57,940 bases of DNA from Oscillospiraceae bacterium (GCA_022801715.1 JAAWSV010000013.1:1-57940); one strand, 5' to 3'; counted from the stretch's first letter, positions 26,217 to 34,465 are shown. Notes: generated by a model from the letters alone, not told the origin. Numbers and translations are program-made.

Positions 26217-26846
26217 TTACCAGAAGAACCCCTTGCCGTTGAAGTACCACTTGGCCCCCTTTTTTACCATGCCCACCATCACCGTCTCAGCCTCCGCGTT
26301 GGGGCCGATCCCCTTGCGCAGGGTGATGGACACATCGGCGTAGTCCGAGCCGTAGAGGCGCGCATAGTTGAGGGTGTAGGACAGGGGCGGCGAGGGGGAT
26401 TCGCCGCCGTACTGGGCGTAATAGAAGGCCATATTCGCTAAACCCGAAAAGGAATCCCACAGGTCATAGCCGACAGCCTCACCGAGAAGGTCCAGCGTCC
26501 CTTGAAGCAGCTTGGTGTAGGTCGGGTCAAAGCAGGCCAATACGCCGTAGATATCGCTGCGGTTCGCCGCGTTGACAAACTCCGCGACAGTTTGCTCAAT
26601 CCGTACCTCCGGTTTCAGATACCGCTGATAGACAAAATACCCGCCCACAACCAAAACAACCGCCAGCAGCCAGAGAACGGTCTTTCTCTCCCACCGCCGG
26701 GGGGAGGACGAAGCCGCGTTCACCGGTATCTGGGCAGCCGGCTGCGCCGGTGTGCCCTGCGGCATCCCTTCTTCCACGGCCGCGCCGCACTTGGAGCAAA
26801 ACCGCGCATCCTCCGCCAGCGGACTCCCGCACTTCACACAGAACAT
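26217..26846 (-). CDS. Zinc-ribbon membrane protein, unknown function
   Basis: 209 aa. An N-terminal zinc ribbon with two CxxC pairs (MFCVKCGSPLA, FCSKCGAA), a Pro/Ala-rich linker, a transmembrane segment at about 57-73 (VLWLLAVVLVVGGYFVY), then an extracytoplasmic region of about 130 residues resembling lipoprotein/NTF2-like domains (VAEFVNAANRSDIYGVLACF). ATG at 26846 after AAGGGAGG. The role is unknown; such ribbon-anchored proteins are common in this phylum. Confidence 0.7.
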   Translation of the reverse strand: MFCVKCGSPLAEDARFCSKCGAAVEEGMPQGTPAQPAAQIPVNAASSSPRRWERKTVLWLLAVVLVVGGYFVYQRYLKPEVRIEQTVAEFVNAANRSDIYGVLACFDPTYTKLLQGTLDLLGEAVGYDLWDSFSGLANMAFYYAQYGGESPSPPLSYTLNYARLYGSDYADVSITLRKGIGPNAEAETVMVGMVKKGAKWYFNGKGFFW

Positions 26847-26937
26847 CTTTCTGCCTCCCTTTTTTGAATGAGGAATCAGGCATAGAGGCGTCCAGCGGAG
26901 CTGGACGGACTTGAATAGAATGAGAGCCTTTCAGTGG

Positions 26938-26974
26938 GGGAAATTCCCAATTCCTAACTCCTGATTCCTAATTT
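26938..26974. repeat. TTAGGAAT-type repeat forming the 3' end of mutY
   Basis: On the minus strand, consecutive 8-mers of the form TTAGGAAT, CAGGAGT and TTAGGAAT run across the end of mutY, supplying its last codons (GIRS) and stop (26954-26956). Related copies lie at 23746-23766, 26865-26880, 30741-30763, 37496-37515 and 38320-38337. Confidence 0.65.
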
Positions 26975-28012
26975 GGCTTCGATTTCTCCTAAAAACTTCC
27001 CGAACGCGGAGGGGATCGCGTACCGCGCCAGCTCCCCCTTCTCCGCAAAGGTAAGCCCCTCTCCCGTTCCCTGTACCTCCACAAAGTATCCGGTCATGCG
27101 CCACTCCACATGGGTGAAGATGTGCTTGGCCGTCATGCGCCGCTGCCAGTCGATGGGGCGCAGTCCCCAAGCTGCCAGCGGGGCGCCGGCCTCCGCCTCG
27201 TCGAGGGTGCCGGGGACATGGGGGAACTCCCACAGGCCCCCTAAAAGGCCTCCCGCCTCCCGCCGCCGCAGGGCCACCCGGTTTTGGGAGAGGATCAGGT
27301 ACACTGTCAGCTCCTCCACACGGCGGGGGGGCTTTTTTTTCCGTACCGGCAGCTCCTCCGCCGTGCCGTCTGCCCGGGCGGCGCAGAGCTCCGACAGGGG
27401 GCACTGGGCGCAGAGGGGGGCGCCGTGGGGGAGGCAGACGGTGGCTCCCAGGTCCATCAGGGCCTGATTGAAGGCGCCGGGGCGCTCCGGGGGCAGGACA
27501 GCGCAGATCATGGCGCGGACCCGCTTGCGCACCGCCGGGTCCATCACGTCGTCCCGCAGAGCCGACAGGCGGGCGGCGATCCGCAGCACGTTGCCGTCCA
27601 CCGCGGGGACCGGCTGGTGAAAGGCGATGGAGGCCACCGCTCCGGCGGTGTAGTCCCCCACGCCGGGGAGGGTCAGAAGGGTCTCGTAGGTCCGGGGGAA
27701 GAGGCCGCCGAAGTCGTCCATGATGACCTTGGCGGCTTTTTGCAGGTTCCGGGCCCGGCTGTAGTAGCCAAGGCCCTCCCACAGCTTCATCAGCTGGTCC
27801 TCCTCCACCGCCGACAGGGCGGCCACATCGGGGAGGGCCTCCATCCAGCGGTGGTAGTAGGGAATCACTGCCGCCACGCGGGTCTGCTGGAGCATGATCT
27901 CGGAGACCCAGATTTTGTAGGGGTCCTGGGCGCCGCGCCAGGGCAGTGTGCGCTTGTGGGTGTCGTACCAAGCGAGAAGGGGCGGCGCGATGGGGGGGAG
28001 AGGGAGGGGCAT
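26954..28012 (-). CDS. mutY: A/G-specific adenine glycosylase
   Basis: 352 aa. Removes adenine mispaired with 8-oxoguanine. Catalytic Glu region WVSEIMLQQTRVAAV, helix-hairpin-helix LPGVGDYTAGAVASIAF with catalytic Asp VDGNVLR, the 4Fe-4S cluster motif C-x7-C-x2-C-x5-C (CLPHGAPLCAQCPLSELC) and a C-terminal NUDIX-like MutT domain (about 235-345; GGLLGGLWEFPHV). ATG at 28012 after AAAGGAGG; an upstream in-frame ATG at 28054 lacks a site. The radical SAM gene lies immediately upstream, so they may be co-transcribed. The C-terminus is made of repeat DNA. Confidence 0.93.
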   Translation of the reverse strand: MPLPLPPIAPPLLAWYDTHKRTLPWRGAQDPYKIWVSEIMLQQTRVAAVIPYYHRWMEALPDVAALSAVEEDQLMKLWEGLGYYSRARNLQKAAKVIMDDFGGLFPRTYETLLTLPGVGDYTAGAVASIAFHQPVPAVDGNVLRIAARLSALRDDVMDPAVRKRVRAMICAVLPPERPGAFNQALMDLGATVCLPHGAPLCAQCPLSELCAARADGTAEELPVRKKKPPRRVEELTVYLILSQNRVALRRREAGGLLGGLWEFPHVPGTLDEAEAGAPLAAWGLRPIDWQRRMTAKHIFTHVEWRMTGYFVEVQGTGEGLTFAEKGELARYAIPSAFGKFLGEIEAKLGIRS

Positions 28013-28053
28013 GGAGGGCCTCCTTTGTTTGAGAGTGAAAATACCATGAAACA

Positions 28054-28902
28054 TTATTGGCCAAAGCGGGTGGCGTAGCCGCAGCGGCGGCAGAGATCCT
28101 CGGTGGGACAGCGGCGGGTGAAGCCGTTGTAGAGAGATTGGGCGCGGGGGGTGCTCAGAATTTCCGGGAGGGAGCTGTTGAAGAGATTTCCTAAGGGTAT
28201 GTCGCCCTCGTGGTCCAGGCAGCAGGGGACCACCGTGCCGTCCGCCAAGACTGCCGCTTGGTCACGGAGGGCGCGGCAGAAGGCGGCGCCGGAGGCGGGG
28301 GCGGCGAGGTCCGGCCAGTCAAAACGCTCCGCCTGCTCCAGGTAGAGGCCCTGTGAGAGGCGCCAGCTCCCTTGGCGGGGCTGGGGGCAGGCGAGGGGGT
28401 GGATGCCGCCCTTTTGGGCCAGATAGTCCAGTATTTCCCCGTTGCGGGCGTCGGCGCCCCCGATGTTCCACAGGCGCAGGGCGCAGATGATCCCTTGGCG
28501 GGTCCCTTGGGACACGAAGTCCCAGACCCCGGAGAGGTAGGCGGTCAGATCCCCCGCGCCGTTGCCCTCCATGCTGTGCAGAGACACACTGAGCTTGTAG
28601 AGGGCGGAGGCGGCCAGCAGGGTGTTCCCCTGCTCAGGCAGCAGGACGCCGTTGGTGGTGATGATGACCTTGGCCTCTAAGTCGGCGCAGATGCTCAAAA
28701 TCTCCTTCAGCTGGGGGTGGAGCAGGGGCTCCCCCATGACGTGGAGGTAGAAGTAGTCCGCGTAGGGGCGCAGACGAGCGGCCAGCAGGGCGAACTCCAC
28801 CGCGGTCATGTCCCGGAGGGGACGCCGGGTGCCGGGGCAGAAGGAGCAGCGGAGGTTGCACCGGTTGGTGATCTCCACATAGACGCGCTTCAATCTGTTC
28901 AT
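28054..28902 (-). CDS. Radical SAM protein with SPASM-like C-terminus
   Basis: 282 aa. The [4Fe-4S]-SAM motif C-x3-C-x2-C (TNRCNLRCSFCPG, about residues 15-22), a Gly-rich HVMGEPLLHPQL strand, TTNGVLLP, and a C-terminal Cys cluster (VVPCCLDHEGDIPLGNLF; CPTEDLCRRCGY) typical of SPASM auxiliary clusters. SPASM enzymes modify peptides or proteins or take part in cofactor/maturase chemistry; the target is unknown. Its ATG overlaps the stop of the uncharacterised upstream gene by 4 nt, a strong hint that the two work together. Confidence 0.85.
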   Translation of the reverse strand: MNRLKRVYVEITNRCNLRCSFCPGTRRPLRDMTAVEFALLAARLRPYADYFYLHVMGEPLLHPQLKEILSICADLEAKVIITTNGVLLPEQGNTLLAASALYKLSVSLHSMEGNGAGDLTAYLSGVWDFVSQGTRQGIICALRLWNIGGADARNGEILDYLAQKGGIHPLACPQPRQGSWRLSQGLYLEQAERFDWPDLAAPASGAAFCRALRDQAAVLADGTVVPCCLDHEGDIPLGNLFNSSLPEILSTPRAQSLYNGFTRRCPTEDLCRRCGYATRFGQ

Positions 28903-29951
28903 AGGACGACGGGGGGATGGGCCACCCGTCTGTGCCAGCGGAAGAGCTCCGCCTCCACGGTTCGGGTGTCCAAAGGACAGGGGTGCTGGAGGACGCAGGC
29001 CTTGAGGGGCAGGCCGTGGGGGCCGGTTTTCTCCTCGGGCTTGGCCATAAACAGCAGTGTGCTGCTGCCGCCGCTTTGCACCGGACCATCCAGCGCCTCT
29101 TGACTCCAGAGGTCCAAGGAGATGTCCTCCCCGCCGGCGATCTCGTACTCCACCGTGGGCAGGCCCATCCCCTCCGGGCAGACCTCCGGCAGCAGCGCCA
29201 AGAGGTTTTGCTCGCTGCGGTCGATGGCGGCCATATCCGCCGCCGTCAGCCCCTCCCGGCTCCGGTGGGCGCGGAAGAGGGCGCGGTACTCCTCCCAGAC
29301 ATCGGAGACTACCATCCGCCGGAGGTAGGCGGTGTGGGTCTCCCCGTCGCCGCCGAAGGGCAGCGTCAGGTCCATCGTCCCCGCCGTCAGCGCCACGGGG
29401 ACCTCCGATAGATAGGTCTCGGTGGTCTCACCGGGCTCCAGTGTCACCGCTGCGCCCTCGGGCAGGTCGGGGAGGCCGTCACAGCGTAGCTCCATCCGGC
29501 TGAGGGCGCACCGCTCCAGCGCCGCCTCGTCCAGCGGGGCTTGGGGTTGCCACCCCTCCCGCAGGAAGGTGGAGAGAAGGAGCAGGGAGGGCACATCGTT
29601 CTCCGGCATCACCCCGTACTCCGACCCGGCGATCTCCAGCCGTACCTCCCCCCACCGGAGGGCCTTGGCGTGCTCCACCGCCAGCACCGGCGCCACCTCC
29701 CGCCGCTCCTGGCGCATACTCTCCCGCCGGGTGGCCGGCGGCAGCGCCGGCTCCTCCCAGGCCGGCTCCTCCGCCTCGGCGAGGCGCTCGCTGTAGGTGC
29801 TGTCATACTGGAGCATATGGAGGCACACCGCCTCCCCCCGCCGGGTGAGGGCGATCAGCTCCCCGTCACAGGAGCCGGCGGAGAAGGGCCGGCCAAGAAT
29901 GCGGCACTCGTCATAGGGGCGCAGGTACTCCTGCAAGAGAGCAAGGTTCAT
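28899..29951 (-). CDS. Unrecognised protein coupled to a radical SAM gene
   Basis: 350 aa, ATG at 29951 after AAGGAGG. Acidic, soluble, with no signal peptide and no membrane segment; I recognise no motif. It contains scattered aromatic/acidic segments (MNLALLQEYLRPYDECRI; DVWEEYRALFRAHRSREGL). Its stop overlaps the radical SAM start (ATGA), so co-translation is expected. It could be a partner or substrate-handling protein of that enzyme (inference). Confidence 0.7.
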   Translation of the reverse strand: MNLALLQEYLRPYDECRILGRPFSAGSCDGELIALTRRGEAVCLHMLQYDSTYSERLAEAEEPAWEEPALPPATRRESMRQERREVAPVLAVEHAKALRWGEVRLEIAGSEYGVMPENDVPSLLLLSTFLREGWQPQAPLDEAALERCALSRMELRCDGLPDLPEGAAVTLEPGETTETYLSEVPVALTAGTMDLTLPFGGDGETHTAYLRRMVVSDVWEEYRALFRAHRSREGLTAADMAAIDRSEQNLLALLPEVCPEGMGLPTVEYEIAGGEDISLDLWSQEALDGPVQSGGSSTLLFMAKPEEKTGPHGLPLKACVLQHPCPLDTRTVEAELFRWHRRVAHPPVVL

Positions 29952-30080
29952 GGGGCGGCCTCCTTAGCGCGGTTTTTCTTCATCTTACCACATCCCACCC
30001 CCAATGACAATGCGCATTTCGACCCCCTTTTACTTTTTGTATTGCTGTATTCTTGCATGGGCAATTTCACTAACTGGAGA

Positions 30081-30109
30081 TTGAACCGCGGAATTTTCCA
30101 TGGTATAAT
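30081..30109 (+). promoter_or_regulatory. Sigma-A promoter for the 30145 gene
   Basis: TTGAAC (30081-30086), 17-nt spacer, TATAAT (30104-30109); start codon 36 nt downstream. Confidence 0.8.
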
Positions 30110-30144
30110 CAAAGTGACAGATCAGGAGCTGAGGTGAAAAGTAA

Positions 30145-30651
30145 ATGGCAAAATTTCTGATCGATACAACAAAATTATATTGGATCGATGGAAGTGCGGA
30201 TAACCCCGAGGATTTATGTTTACACGGTCATGCCATCGTCTATATTGGCAAAGAAAAGCTGGAATATGATTGCACCGTCAGCGCGACAGCGCTGTATCTG
30301 CTCAAAACATTGACAGAGGATCATATCATCTACGAGGATAATCAGATGCTTCCTTGCTGTGGACATTTTTATGTTCCCGATGCAGAGCTTGAAAATGTGA
30401 CAATCAGCGGCTGCGGCAATGGAATAGATTGGACCGTCAAGCACAGCGGAGAGGATGTTGTTCTGATTTTGGAAAGCGGAGGAGAGGAAACCATTCCGCT
30501 GGAGGCATACAAACAAGAGGTATACCGGTTTGTAGACAAAATTGAGGAATACTATAAGTTTTGTTCGCCCAAAAAGATGCCAGAGGATCCATTCAGCCGC
30601 GATGGATATATCGCGTTTTGGAATGAGTGGCATCGGCGGAGAAATATGTAA
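30145..30651 (+). CDS. Unknown soluble protein, AT-rich (probably acquired)
   Basis: 168 aa, ATG at 30145 after GAGGTGAAAAG. No signal peptide. Mixed alpha/beta character (FLIDTTKLYWIDGSADNPED; LEYDCTVSATALYLLKTL), with a C-terminal helix rich in Lys/Glu/Tyr ending in WNEWHRRRNM. I do not recognise the family. AT-rich codon use differs sharply from both neighbours and it has its own strong promoter, so it looks like a single-gene insertion. An orphan immunity-like protein is possible but not shown. Confidence 0.65.
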   Translation: MAKFLIDTTKLYWIDGSADNPEDLCLHGHAIVYIGKEKLEYDCTVSATALYLLKTLTEDHIIYEDNQMLPCCGHFYVPDAELENVTISGCGNGIDWTVKHSGEDVVLILESGGEETIPLEAYKQEVYRFVDKIEEYYKFCSPKKMPEDPFSRDGYIAFWNEWHRRRNM

Positions 30652-30673
30652 GCGGAGTATCCCGGAGGCCGGA

Positions 30674-30763
30674 GGACGGCGGGCCGGGGGCGTCCCGCCC
30701 TACGAATGGTCCTGCCGGATAGTCCCGGATGATGGGACCATAATTCCTAATGCCTCATTCCAC
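30674..30763. repeat. Two intergenic repeat fragments side by side
   Basis: 30674-30704 (core GGCGGGCCGGGGGCGTCCC) matches, inverted, the interior of the large palindromic element at 46676-46804. 30741-30763 carries AATTCCTAATGCCTCATTCC, the second (TTAGGAAT-type) repeat family. Together they fill the space before the radical SAM gene at 30798. Confidence 0.6.
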
Positions 30764-30797
30764 ATTTTATCTCCACTCTCAACTCTGGAGGTGTCCC

Positions 30798-31670
30798 ATG
30801 CTCTGTACCCTCTGCCCCCGACTCTGCGCCGCGCGGCGCACCGGGACACGCGGCGATGGCCGCTGCGGTATGCCGTCCCTGCCGGTGGTGGCCCGGGCGG
30901 CGCTCCACCACTGGGAGGAGCCCTGCATCAGCGGCACCCAAGGCAGCGGCGCGGTGTTCTTCTCCGGCTGTCCCTTGGGCTGTGTGTTCTGCCAGAATGG
31001 CCGGATCAGCCGAGGCCACTTGGGCAAAATTGTCTCTGTGGAGCGCCTTCGGGAGATCTTCCTCTCCCTCATCGCCCAAGGGGCCCACAACATCAATCTG
31101 GTCTCCCCCACCCACTTTGCCCACGCCGTTGGGGAGGCGCTGCGGGAGCCTCTTGGCGTGCCGGTGGTCTGGAACACCGGCGGCTATGAGCGGGTGGAGA
31201 CCCTGCGCGCCTTGGAGGGGCGGGTCCAGATCTACCTGCCGGACCTGAAGTATGCCGACGGCGCCCTGGCCAAGCGGTACAGCGGCGCGCCGGACTATTT
31301 TGAGATTGCCGCCGCCGCCATTGAGGAGATGGTCCGGCAGACCGGGCCCTATGAGCTGGGGGAGGACGGCCTTCTCCGGCGGGGGGTGCTGGTCCGGCAC
31401 CTGCTCCTCCCCGGCGCGTTGGAGAACACTAAGGCGGTGCTGGACTACGTGGCCCGGACCTTCCCGCCGGGGACGGTGCTCTTCTCCCTGATGGCCCAGT
31501 ACACCCCCCAGCCGGGGGCGGAGGGCCTCCTCGCCCGGCGGATCACCGGGGCGGAGCTTCGGGCGGCGCGGGCCTACATGGAGAGCGTAGGCATCACCGC
31601 CGGCTACACCCAGGACATCGAGGCCGCCCGCCGGGAGTACACGCCGGACTTCGATTTGACCGGGGTATAG
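30798..31670 (+). CDS. Radical SAM protein, PflA-activase-like
   Basis: 290 aa. ATG at 30798 after TGGAGGTG; an in-frame ATG at 30750 lies in repeat DNA and is rejected. N-terminal Cys-rich segment MLCTLCPRLCAARRTGTRG and CGMPSLPVVARAALHHWEEP, then SGCPLGCVFCQN (C-x3-C-x2-C cluster, about residues 57-64), NLVSPTHF, WNTGGYE, IYLPDLKYAD and VLVRHLLLPGALEN. This matches the pyruvate-formate-lyase-activase-like (AmmeMemo/YgiQ-adjacent) radical SAM group. The target protein is unknown. It ends before a perfect bidirectional terminator. Confidence 0.85.
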   Translation: MLCTLCPRLCAARRTGTRGDGRCGMPSLPVVARAALHHWEEPCISGTQGSGAVFFSGCPLGCVFCQNGRISRGHLGKIVSVERLREIFLSLIAQGAHNINLVSPTHFAHAVGEALREPLGVPVVWNTGGYERVETLRALEGRVQIYLPDLKYADGALAKRYSGAPDYFEIAAAAIEEMVRQTGPYELGEDGLLRRGVLVRHLLLPGALENTKAVLDYVARTFPPGTVLFSLMAQYTPQPGAEGLLARRITGAELRAARAYMESVGITAGYTQDIEAARREYTPDFDLTGV

Positions 31671-31680
31671 GTGAATAGAC

Positions 31681-31719
31681 AAGGCGCCCGGAGAGAGGGA
31701 TTCTCTCCGGGCGCCTTTT
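31681..31719. terminator. Bidirectional terminator (radical SAM / SLH genes)
   Basis: 16-bp perfect stem AAGGCGCCCGGAGAGA (31681-31696) with 31702-31717, then TTTT on the plus strand. Confidence 0.9.
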
Positions 31720-31750
31720 GGCATTCGTTTTAGTGCGGCAAATCCCGCTG

Positions 31751-32797
31751 TTACTTGTCGAGAGCGGCCAGCATGGCCTCCGCCTCCGCCGAGGTCACGG
31801 TGTCCTTTGGCCCTAAGCGGTCTCCGGCGGGGAGCAGGCCCCGCTGGTGGACCCAGGACAGGGCGGGCTGGGCGAAGCGGGCAATCTCTCCCGCGTCGCT
31901 GTAGCTGGTCAGGCCGGGGTAGTCCATCAGCATGGGACTGCCGGAGCGCCGCCAGAGGACGACAGACAGCTGCTCCCGGGTGAGGAGGTCGTCGGGGCAG
32001 AAGCGGTTGTCGGCGTAGCCGCTGAGGAGCTTCTCACTGGCCGCCCAGCGGATTGCCTTGGCATAGGGGGCGTCCTGCGGCACGTCGCTGAAGCTCATGG
32101 CGTAGTCCACCGCGGGACTGCCCTCGGCGGCGTGGAGGAGGGAGGCGAAGGCGGCGCGGGTCAGAGGCGCGGCGTCACCGGTCCCCTCCAGCACCATGAC
32201 GTGGACGGGGCGGGCCTGACCGGGGTAGGACAGGGCTACGATGTCGTACCAAGCCATGATGTGGTCCCCCGCCCGGATGTCCGACAGCGCCGCCAGGGCG
32301 TCTGTCCCGTAGGCGGAGAGGGGGGTCTGGCCGTCGATAAAGAGGTACATCCCCCCGTTGTCTGTGGTGACGCGGAGGGTGCCCTCCTGCTCCTCTATGG
32401 CCTCCACCTTGATATACCGGGCGCAGGAGGCGTCCTCGGGTACGTTGCGCACCACGGCGAAGGCGGGGGACTGGGGCGGGAGGGAGAGGGCGGTTACGCT
32501 GCTGTGGTACACATAGATCCGCTCCCCCGCCTGGAGCGTGGCCGGGTCGCTGGCGGTCTGGCGGCCGCTGTCGATCCAGACGGTCTGGTCGGAGAGATTC
32601 ATTACATACTCCCCGCCCTTGGGGGACTTCAGGAGGAGGGCGGTGAGGGAGCCGTCCTCGCCGGTGCGGCGCTCCACCACCTCACCGTAGTAGAGCTCGC
32701 TGTCGGGGAGGGGGGTGGTGTCCGCCGCCATCGCGGGGACGCCGAGAGAGCAGAGCATCAGGCTGCCTAAAGCCAAAGCGGCCAGTTTCTTTTTCAT
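31751..32797 (-). CDS. Secreted SLH-domain protein
   Basis: 348 aa. Signal peptide MKKKLAALALGSLMLCSLGV with cleavage after AMA (about residue 25). A beta-rich N-terminal region (about 30-210) is followed by two SLH-like repeats (about 230-345; SFSDVPQDAPYAKAIRWAAS with GYADNRFCPDDLLTREQL; SYSDAGEIARFAQPALSWVH). It is probably held to secondary cell-wall polymer. ATG at 32797 is preceded by AAAAGGAGAA. Function of the N-terminal domain is unknown. Confidence 0.8.
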   Translation of the reverse strand: MKKKLAALALGSLMLCSLGVPAMAADTTPLPDSELYYGEVVERRTGEDGSLTALLLKSPKGGEYVMNLSDQTVWIDSGRQTASDPATLQAGERIYVYHSSVTALSLPPQSPAFAVVRNVPEDASCARYIKVEAIEEQEGTLRVTTDNGGMYLFIDGQTPLSAYGTDALAALSDIRAGDHIMAWYDIVALSYPGQARPVHVMVLEGTGDAAPLTRAAFASLLHAAEGSPAVDYAMSFSDVPQDAPYAKAIRWAASEKLLSGYADNRFCPDDLLTREQLSVVLWRRSGSPMLMDYPGLTSYSDAGEIARFAQPALSWVHQRGLLPAGDRLGPKDTVTSAEAEAMLAALDK

Positions 32798-32917
32798 GCG
32801 CAGTTCTCCTTTTCTGTCAGTGTTGAGGTTGAGAGGGACGACCGGGCTTCTATAAGAATAGACGCACAGGACCTCTGAAAAGTTTCCCTCCCAGCGGGAA
32901 ATTTTCCGCACAGAAAA

Positions 32918-32958
32918 GGCGCGCACCTTCGGAGGGAGTCCGTCCAGAGGTGCGCGCC
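32918..32958 (-). terminator. Terminator of queT
   Basis: 11-bp stem GGCGCGCACCT (32918-32928)/AGGTGCGCGCC (32948-32958), followed on the minus strand by TTTTCTG. Confidence 0.85.
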
Positions 32959-32993
32959 GGTATTGCGGCGGTGCTTTGAAGGGGGGAACCGCC

Positions 32994-33482
32994 TTACGCC
33001 AGCTGGGCCGCGTAGCGGCGGAGGGACAAATAGAGCAGAAAGCCCAGTACGCCCACCGACAGCACCTCCCCGGCGCCTACGGTGCCCATCATGTACCAGA
33101 TGGCGTCGGGCATTCCATAGCCGTAGCGCAGGACAAAGGGCACGATAACGGTGTTGGCGGCGATGGGGGGCAGCAGGGCCAGCAGGGGGCGACGGCGGAG
33201 CAGGTAGGTGCCCACGGCCCCGATCAGCGTGGCAATGGCGCCCATGACCACGTCCAGCACCACCGCGCCGGTGAGGGCGTTGGCCAAAAAGCACCCCAAG
33301 GCCAAGCCGGGGATGGCGGCGGCGGTAAAGATGGGCATGACGCACAGCGCCTCGCTGAGACGCAGCTGGATCACGCCGGAGGACAGGCCGAACTGGGCGG
33401 CTAAGTACGTCAGCGCCACATACATGGCGGCGATCAGCGCCCCCTGACACAGGGCGCGGGCGGGGGATTTGGTTTCTCTCAT
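32994..33482 (-). CDS. queT: QueT-type queuosine-precursor ECF transporter substrate component
   Basis: 162 aa, ATG at 33482 after AAGGAGA. Five to six membrane segments; RALCQGALIAAMYVALTYLA and SSGVIQLRLSEALCVMPIFT are the QueT signature (VxFRxSEAL-like). As an ECF S-component it binds a queuosine precursor such as preQ1 or preQ0 and uses a shared energising module encoded elsewhere. It has its own promoter, a structured leader (candidate preQ1 sensor) and a terminator, so it forms a stand-alone unit. Confidence 0.9.
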   Translation of the reverse strand: MRETKSPARALCQGALIAAMYVALTYLAAQFGLSSGVIQLRLSEALCVMPIFTAAAIPGLALGCFLANALTGAVVLDVVMGAIATLIGAVGTYLLRRRPLLALLPPIAANTVIVPFVLRYGYGMPDAIWYMMGTVGAGEVLSVGVLGFLLYLSLRRYAAQLA

Positions 33483-33553
33483 GTGCGTAATCTCCTTAGT
33501 TTTGTTTTTTCTCCGCGCGGGGCGGGTGGGTGAGGATGGTCACGAACTCACCG
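33483..33553 (-). ncRNA. Candidate preQ1 riboswitch in the queT leader
   Basis: A 5' leader of about 70-75 nt. In transcript order: stem GGTGAG (+ strand 33547-33552) / CTCACC (33529-33534) with loop beginning TTC; a C/G-rich second stem region; then an A-rich tail AAAAAACAAAACTAAGGAG (33492-33510) whose end is the ribosome binding site. A UUC loop followed by an A-rich tail ending ACUAAGGAG is the hallmark of preQ1 pseudoknots, and preQ1 riboswitches are known to lie upstream of queT. Which class (I or III) it belongs to is not certain from reading alone. Confidence 0.55.
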
Positions 33554-33559
33554 GGGGCT

Positions 33560-33588
33560 ATCATAGCAGAATTAGGGGGAGGATGCAA
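33560..33588 (-). promoter_or_regulatory. Sigma-A promoter of queT
   Basis: On the minus strand TTGCAT (33583-33588), 17-nt spacer, TATGAT (33560-33565). It sets the leader length to about 70-75 nt. Confidence 0.75.
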
Positions 33589-33618
33589 GACAAAAAACCG
33601 GCAGTCGGGAAAAATGAT

Positions 33619-33647
33619 TTGAATCCTTTGGGACTCAGTGCTAAAAT
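33619..33647 (+). promoter_or_regulatory. Sigma-A promoter for the 33720 acetyltransferase
   Basis: TTGAAT (33619-33624), 17-nt spacer, TAAAAT (33642-33647). Confidence 0.65.
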
Positions 33648-33719
33648 AGGCGTAATCAAGTGACAGGGGAACCCGCGGTTTTGCGGCGGGAATATGACGG
33701 GCTTAGGAGGACAGCGGAT

Positions 33720-34355
33720 ATGCTGGTGATACGACGTGAGGAGGAGCGGGACCGCCAAGCTGTGGAGAACATTACCCGGAGGGCGTTCTATAACCAATAT
33801 ATGCCGGGGTGCTTTGAGCACTATCTGGTCCGTGTCATGCGCGGGCACCCGGATTTCCTCCCGGAGCTGAACTTTGTGGCCGAGCTGAACGGCGAGGTCA
33901 TTGGAAGCATCATGTACACGAGATCCACCCTGACGGATGAGGACGGGGCGGTGAGGGAGGCCGTCACCTTCGGTCCGCTCTCCATTGCCCCGGAGCACCA
34001 GCGGCGTGGCTATGGGCGGCGGCTGATGGAGCACTCCTTCCGCCGGGCGGCGGAACTGGGGCACGATGTGATTGTCATATTGGGCAGCCCTGCGAACTAT
34101 GTGGGCGTGGGGTTCCAGTGCTGTAAGCGGTTTAACGTGTGCGCGGAGGACGGAAAATTTCCGGCGGCGATGCTGGTCAAGGAGCTTCGCCCCGGCGCGC
34201 TGGACGGGAGGCGGCGGGTCTGCCGGCACAGCCCGGTGATGGCCATTGATGAGGAGGCGGCCCAGCGGTACGATGACACCTTGGAGCCGTTGGAGAAGGC
34301 TTGGCGGCCAAGCCAGGAGGAGTTTTTTATTTTAAGCCAGTCATTTGTGGAGTAG
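33720..34355 (+). CDS. GNAT N-acetyltransferase (YhbS-like)
   Basis: 211 aa, ATG at 33720 after AGGAGG. Acetyl-CoA site LSIAPEHQRRGYGRRLMEHS (Q/R-x-x-G-x-G) and the distinctive VILGSPANYVGVGFQCCKRF, as in YhbS-type acetyltransferases. The substrate is unknown. It has its own promoter, divergent from queT. In-frame codons upstream of 33720 extend from the promoter region and are excluded. Confidence 0.85.
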   Translation: MLVIRREEERDRQAVENITRRAFYNQYMPGCFEHYLVRVMRGHPDFLPELNFVAELNGEVIGSIMYTRSTLTDEDGAVREAVTFGPLSIAPEHQRRGYGRRLMEHSFRRAAELGHDVIVILGSPANYVGVGFQCCKRFNVCAEDGKFPAAMLVKELRPGALDGRRRVCRHSPVMAIDEEAAQRYDDTLEPLEKAWRPSQEEFFILSQSFVE

Positions 34356-34465
34356 AGACAGCGCGCCCCCTCCGTGGATGGGGGCTGCCGGGGGCTCCAC
34401 CGCCTGCCGGCTGTCAAAGGAGAGCTGCACATCCCACTAAAATTAACGGGGAGGAACACCCAACT

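Noticed and set aside
27396-27450. Defective iron-sulfur motif in mutY (7 instead of 6 residues between the first two Cys)
   Set aside because: All four Cys are present and, as far as I recall, the longer spacing is common in clostridial MutY, so it is not evidence of a fault.
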